Source: Alcaligenaceae bacterium (GTDB taxonomy: Bacteria; Pseudomonadota; Gammaproteobacteria; Burkholderiales; Burkholderiaceae_B). From it: a DNA stretch of 18,628 bases. The position numbers and the translations under genes are program-made. Positions 15,205-18,628 of the stretch are shown in pieces. Each line of letters starts with the position of its first letter. Position 1 is the first letter of the stretch. Below the pieces are notes generated by a model. It made no database searches. It was given only the letters and a program-made list of their open reading frames with translations, and was not told the DNA's origin. The stretch covers positions 1-18,628 of the forward strand of contig JAAZDZ010000070.1 in assembly GCA_012512545.1 (NCBI GenBank), in the 5' to 3' direction.

Positions 15205-17807
15205 GATGTCGTTTTTGTATCGGTTTGCATGGATGAAGGCCGCTCCAGGGCAGCCAGGATATCGCGTTCGAGCTGACGCTGCATGCGCGGCTGCTCAAGC
15301 GAGGCTCCGCCCACAATGAAAATGTCCTCGACACGGTCGCCCAGTGTCATGATTTTCGCCATCTTCAGGTCTACTTTGTGTGCAGCAAAAACCTTGGCCA
15401 GGCTGTGCAGCAGGCCAGGGCGGTCTGCTGCGGTAATGGCCAGCCGCCACGACAGGTTGTGTTCATCGGGCTGCAGCTCGACGCCAGGCACAATGGGAAA
15501 GACCCGCGAACGGCGCGAACGTTTGCGGGCCAGAGGCGTTTCAGGGCGCGTCGGGCGGGAAGGCTCGCGCAGGCTGGCTGCGAGTTCACGCTCCATAAGG
15601 GCCGCGTAGCTGTGGTAATCGGCTTCGGCATCGTGCAGCAACACGATGAAACTGTCCAGCGCCCAGCCGTGGTGGGTGGTATGCACCCTGGCATCCTGCA
15701 CGCTGTAGCGCGCCTCGTCGAAATAGCGGCAGATCGACACGAAGAGATCTTCGCGGTCAGGGGTATAGACCAATACCTGCAGGGCCTCGTTCTGGCCGAT
15801 CACGCGGGCCTTCACAACGGGTTCAGGTGTATTGACACAGGCATGCAGATGGCAGGTGTGCCAGGCGATGTCGCTTGCGTCATGGCGCAGGAAATAGGCA
15901 ACATCCATTTGCGACCAGAACGCCTCGCGGCTGGCGTCACTCAGCCCCTGTCGCTGGATTTCATCCTGCGCATCCTGTTTGCGGCGGGCCAGCACGGCGC
16001 CCGGGTCCGGCGGGCTGCTGCCCAGCGCTTTCAGGCTGAGCTGGAAAAGGGTTTCCAGCAATTTACCCTTCCAGGAGTTCCAGACCTTGGGGCTGGTGCC
16101 GCGTATGTCGGCAACCGTCAATAAATAGAGTGCCGCCAGACGACGCTCATTGCCCACCTGGGCTGCGAATTCCAGAATCACTGCAGGGTCGCTGAGGTCG
16201 CGCTTCTGGGCGACCATGGACATCAGCAAGTGATACCTGACGAGGAATTCGCACAGATCGGCGTCGTCGCCCACAATATTGTGGTCCCGGCAGAAGCGCC
16301 GTACATCCAGGGCTCCCAGTTCGGAATGGTCGCCGCCGCGCCCCTTGGCGATGTCATGAAACAGTGCGGCCACATAAAGCAGCCAGGGGTGTTCGAAGTC
16401 GGCCATCAACTGGCTGGCCAGCGGATGTTCCTGAGCACGTTCCGGCAGGGTGAAGCGCCGCAGGTTGCGAATGACGAGCAGCGTGTGCTGGTCCACGGTG
16501 TAGGCATGAAAGAGATCATGCTGCATCTGGCCGACAATGCGGCGGAACACCGGCAGATAGCGCGGCAGAATGTTCAGCATCGTCATGCGTTGCAGGGTTT
16601 GCGTCACTGCGCGCGGCTGTTGCAGAATCTGGATGAATTGATGGCGATGGACGGGATTGCGGCGAAACTGCGTGTCGATGTGGCGCCGCGCATGCCACAG
16701 AGCGCGCAGCGTCTGCGCCGTGACTCCGGTCAGCTCGCTGTTTTCCTGCATGATCAGAAAAGCGCGGAATATCAGTGCGGGGTTGCGCTCGAAAGCGTCT
16801 TCGCGACGCACAGCGAGGCGCCCGCGTATCGCGCTGAAATCGTCGTCAATGGCCTGGAACTGATCCAAAGGCAGGGGAAACAGGCGATCTTCCAGGGTGT
16901 GCAGCAAAATGGTATTCAACTGGCAGACCACCCGCGCCGCCCAGTAATAACGCTGCATCAGCAATTCACTGGGGCGCCGGTTCCGGGTCGCCTCGAAACC
17001 GTAGATTTCTGCCAGGGCAGGCTGCAGATCGAACAGCAGACGGTCTTCGCGGCGCCCGGCCAGCAGATGCAGCTCGATGCGCAGCCGCTTGAAGGCGAGT
17101 TCGGCGCGGCGCAGCGCCCGCAGTTCAGAAGAAGTCAGGCCGTCATTGCGGGCAATCTGCGCCCAGGTTGTGCCCATGCCTGCAGCCTGCGCCATCCACA
17201 GTATCACCTGCAGATCGCGCAAGGCGCCAGGTGATTCCTTGCAGTTGGGCTCCAGCGCATAGGCAGTATCCTGGAAGCGTGCATGGCGCTGCTGCATTTC
17301 GGCCCGCTTGGCCTGAAAAAAACTGCGCGGGTCCCTTTGGCGTGCCATGGCATCGCGCAAAGCCTGCATCAGTTTGCGGTCGCCCTCCAGCCAGCGGGAT
17401 TCCAGCAAAGAGGTTTCCACCGTGACGTCCGCCGCAGCTTCGCGCGTGCAATCCTCAATGGTGCGCACGCTGTGGCTGGGTTCCAGACCGAGGTCCCACA
17501 TAGCGGCAACAAAGGCTTCAAGACGGGCTGCGGCTTCGGCTGAGGGCGGCTCTTGCAGCAGAATCAGGAGATCGACATCGGAATAGGGGTAGAGCTCGCC
17601 GCGCCCGTAGCCGCCCACCGCCACCAGGGCCGCTCCGGGCGGCAGCGGGTGGAGCGCCACCAGGCTTTTCAGGGTGCGGTCGGCAATACGCCGCAGGTTC
17701 AGCAGCAGTGATTCCGGCCGCCGGTTTTCTCTGAAAAGCTGTACGGCGTCACGTCGGCTTGCAGCAAGCTGATGGCGCAATAAAGCGATATCACGAGTGA
17801 AAGCCAT
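15201..17807 (-). CDS. glnD: Bifunctional PII uridylyltransferase / uridylyl-removing enzyme
   Basis: Cytoplasmic nitrogen sensor that adds UMP to PII proteins (GlnB/GlnK) at low glutamine and removes it at high glutamine. The N-terminal nucleotidyltransferase has GGYGRGELYPYSDVDLLIL (65-83, metal-binding Asp77 and Asp79). A GlnD-specific helical region follows. The HD domain carries VDQHTLLV (438-445) and FHDIAKGRGGDHS (483-495) for uridylyl removal. Two ACT domains lie near 676-745 and 786-855, the second with DRPGLLHSLAKVF. The 868 residues match the family (850-900) and all domains look intact. It starts 13 bases after the map stop, as in the E. coli map-glnD order, with only a weak ribosome binding site. 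It is coupled to dsbB downstream. Confidence 0.97.
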   Translation of the reverse strand: MAFTRDIALLRHQLAASRRDAVQLFRENRRPESLLLNLRRIADRTLKSLVALHPLPPGAALVAVGGYGRGELYPYSDVDLLILLQEPPSAEAAARLEAFVAAMWDLGLEPSHSVRTIEDCTREAAADVTVETSLLESRWLEGDRKLMQALRDAMARQRDPRSFFQAKRAEMQQRHARFQDTAYALEPNCKESPGALRDLQVILWMAQAAGMGTTWAQIARNDGLTSSELRALRRAELAFKRLRIELHLLAGRREDRLLFDLQPALAEIYGFEATRNRRPSELLMQRYYWAARVVCQLNTILLHTLEDRLFPLPLDQFQAIDDDFSAIRGRLAVRREDAFERNPALIFRAFLIMQENSELTGVTAQTLRALWHARRHIDTQFRRNPVHRHQFIQILQQPRAVTQTLQRMTMLNILPRYLPVFRRIVGQMQHDLFHAYTVDQHTLLVIRNLRRFTLPERAQEHPLASQLMADFEHPWLLYVAALFHDIAKGRGGDHSELGALDVRRFCRDHNIVGDDADLCEFLVRYHLLMSMVAQKRDLSDPAVILEFAAQVGNERRLAALYLLTVADIRGTSPKVWNSWKGKLLETLFQLSLKALGSSPPDPGAVLARRKQDAQDEIQRQGLSDASREAFWSQMDVAYFLRHDASDIAWHTCHLHACVNTPEPVVKARVIGQNEALQVLVYTPDREDLFVSICRYFDEARYSVQDARVHTTHHGWALDSFIVLLHDAEADYHSYAALMERELAASLREPSRPTRPETPLARKRSRRSRVFPIVPGVELQPDEHNLSWRLAITAADRPGLLHSLAKVFAAHKVDLKMAKIMTLGDRVEDIFIVGGASLEQPRMQRQLERDILAALERPSSMQTDTKTTS

Positions 17808-17820
17808 GGCGGCAGCGGGT

Positions 17821-18628
17821 TCAGGCGGCTTGATAGCCTTTGACGAATGCGGGCGGAGCGGGCATGTCGGGAGAGATGGTCAGGACTTCGTAGCCGCTGT
17901 CGGTCACCAGCACCGCGTGTTCCCATTGCGCCGACAGGCTGCGGTCGCGCGTTACGACTGTCCAGCCATCCGCCAGGGTGCGGATATCGCGCCGCCCGGT
18001 GTTGATCATGGGCTCGATGGTGAAAATCATGCCGGGCTCAAGCCGTACCCCTGTGCCGGGTTTGCCATAGTGCAGCACTTGGGGGTCCTGGTGGAACTGG
18101 CGGCCCACGCCGTGGCCGCAGTATTCGCGTACCACCGAAAAGCCCGCGCCTTCCGCATGCTTCTGGATGACATGGCCGACATCGCCCAGCGTGGCGCCTG
18201 GCTTGACCTGTTCAATGCCCAGCCACATGCACTCGTAAGTGATGTCTATCAGGCGGCGAGCCAGAATGGAGGGTTCGCCAATATGGAACATCCGGCTGGT
18301 GTCGCCAAACCAGCCATCCTTGATGACGGTGACGTCGATATTCATGATGTCGCCGTTCTTGAGCACTTTGTCGCCCGGAATACCATGGCAGATCACATGA
18401 TTGACCGAAGTGCAGATGGAGGCGGGGAAGGGCGTGTACCCCGGAGGCGCATACCCTACGGTGGCCGATTCGACATTCAGCACATTGGTGATGTAATCCA
18501 TGCAGAGCTTGTCGAGTTCTCCTGTCGTGATGCCGGCCCGCACATGGGGGGTCAGATAATCCAGAGTGGCGGCGGCGGCCTGGCAGGCGGCGCGCATTTT
18601 ATCGAGATCGGCGGGGTCGGTAACTAGG
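17821..18628 (-). CDS. map: Methionine aminopeptidase, type I (5' end beyond window)
   Basis: Cytoplasmic metalloprotease that removes the initiator methionine from new proteins. The visible metal-ligand blocks are MNIDVTVIKDGWFGDTSRMF (two Asp ligands), GHGVGRQFHQDP (His), FTIEPM (Glu) and QWEHAVLV (Glu), all in family order. There is an internal ATG at 18597, but the frame continues to the window edge as LVTDPADLDKM, which matches the usual start region of the family, so the real start lies a few codons beyond 18628. Only the N-terminal tip is missing. It is followed 13 bases later by glnD, the order seen in E. coli. Confidence 0.96.
   Translation of the reverse strand, partial: LVTDPADLDKMRAACQAAAATLDYLTPHVRAGITTGELDKLCMDYITNVLNVESATVGYAPPGYTPFPASICTSVNHVICHGIPGDKVLKNGDIMNIDVTVIKDGWFGDTSRMFHIGEPSILARRLIDITYECMWLGIEQVKPGATLGDVGHVIQKHAEGAGFSVVREYCGHGVGRQFHQDPQVLHYGKPGTGVRLEPGMIFTIEPMINTGRRDIRTLADGWTVVTRDRSLSAQWEHAVLVTDSGYEVLTISPDMPAPPAFVKGYQAA

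Noticed and set aside
16230..17234. 334-codon plus-strand open frame opposite glnD
   Set aside because: Shadow of an intact, well-recognised GlnD.
17797..18627. 276-codon plus-strand open frame opposite map
   Set aside because: Map has all metal-binding blocks in the minus strand; this frame has none.

Overview
The window looks like chromosomal DNA from a betaproteobacterium of the order Burkholderiales, most likely an Alcaligenaceae/Bordetella-like lineage. This rests on high G+C by eye, the folC-dedD-cvpA-purF gene order (shared with E. coli and common in Beta/Gammaproteobacteria), a map-glnD pair, and the character of the PurF, FolC and GlnD sequences. The taxonomic call is an inference; there is no rRNA in the window. 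Coding density is very high: no gap between genes exceeds 100 bases. I see no tRNA, rRNA, insertion sequence, phage gene, attachment site or CRISPR array.

Left block (20-4417, + strand): folC (folate polyglutamylation), dedD (SPOR-domain division protein), cvpA (membrane protein) and purF (first committed step of purine synthesis) form a conserved housekeeping operon. It ends in a strong composite hairpin terminator (4417-4479) that reaches into the 3' end of the convergent ATPase gene.

Middle block (4439-14702): a large P2-type cation ATPase on the minus strand diverges, across only about 35 bases, from a five-gene plus-strand operon. The operon encodes a short-form phosphate acetyltransferase, acetate kinase, a divergent phosphoketolase-family enzyme, a beta-CASP metallo-beta-lactamase ribonuclease, and a long-form (AMP-phosphorylase-like) thymidine phosphorylase homologue. 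Its genes overlap by 8 and 4 bases at two junctions, and two other starts have good ribosome binding sites, so co-expression is likely. Taken together the products suggest a low-energy salvage route: RNA to nucleotides, to phosphorylated ribose, to pentose phosphate, to acetyl phosphate, to ATP plus acetate or acetyl-CoA. This block is the most interesting part of the window and looks like an accessory cassette set between housekeeping genes.

Right block (14707-18628, - strand): map (methionine aminopeptidase, cut by the window edge), glnD (PII uridylyltransferase, nitrogen signalling) and dsbB (disulfide-bond oxidoreductase) are read in that order. glnD and dsbB overlap by 4 bases. dsbB converges on the salvage operon with only 4 bases between stop codons.
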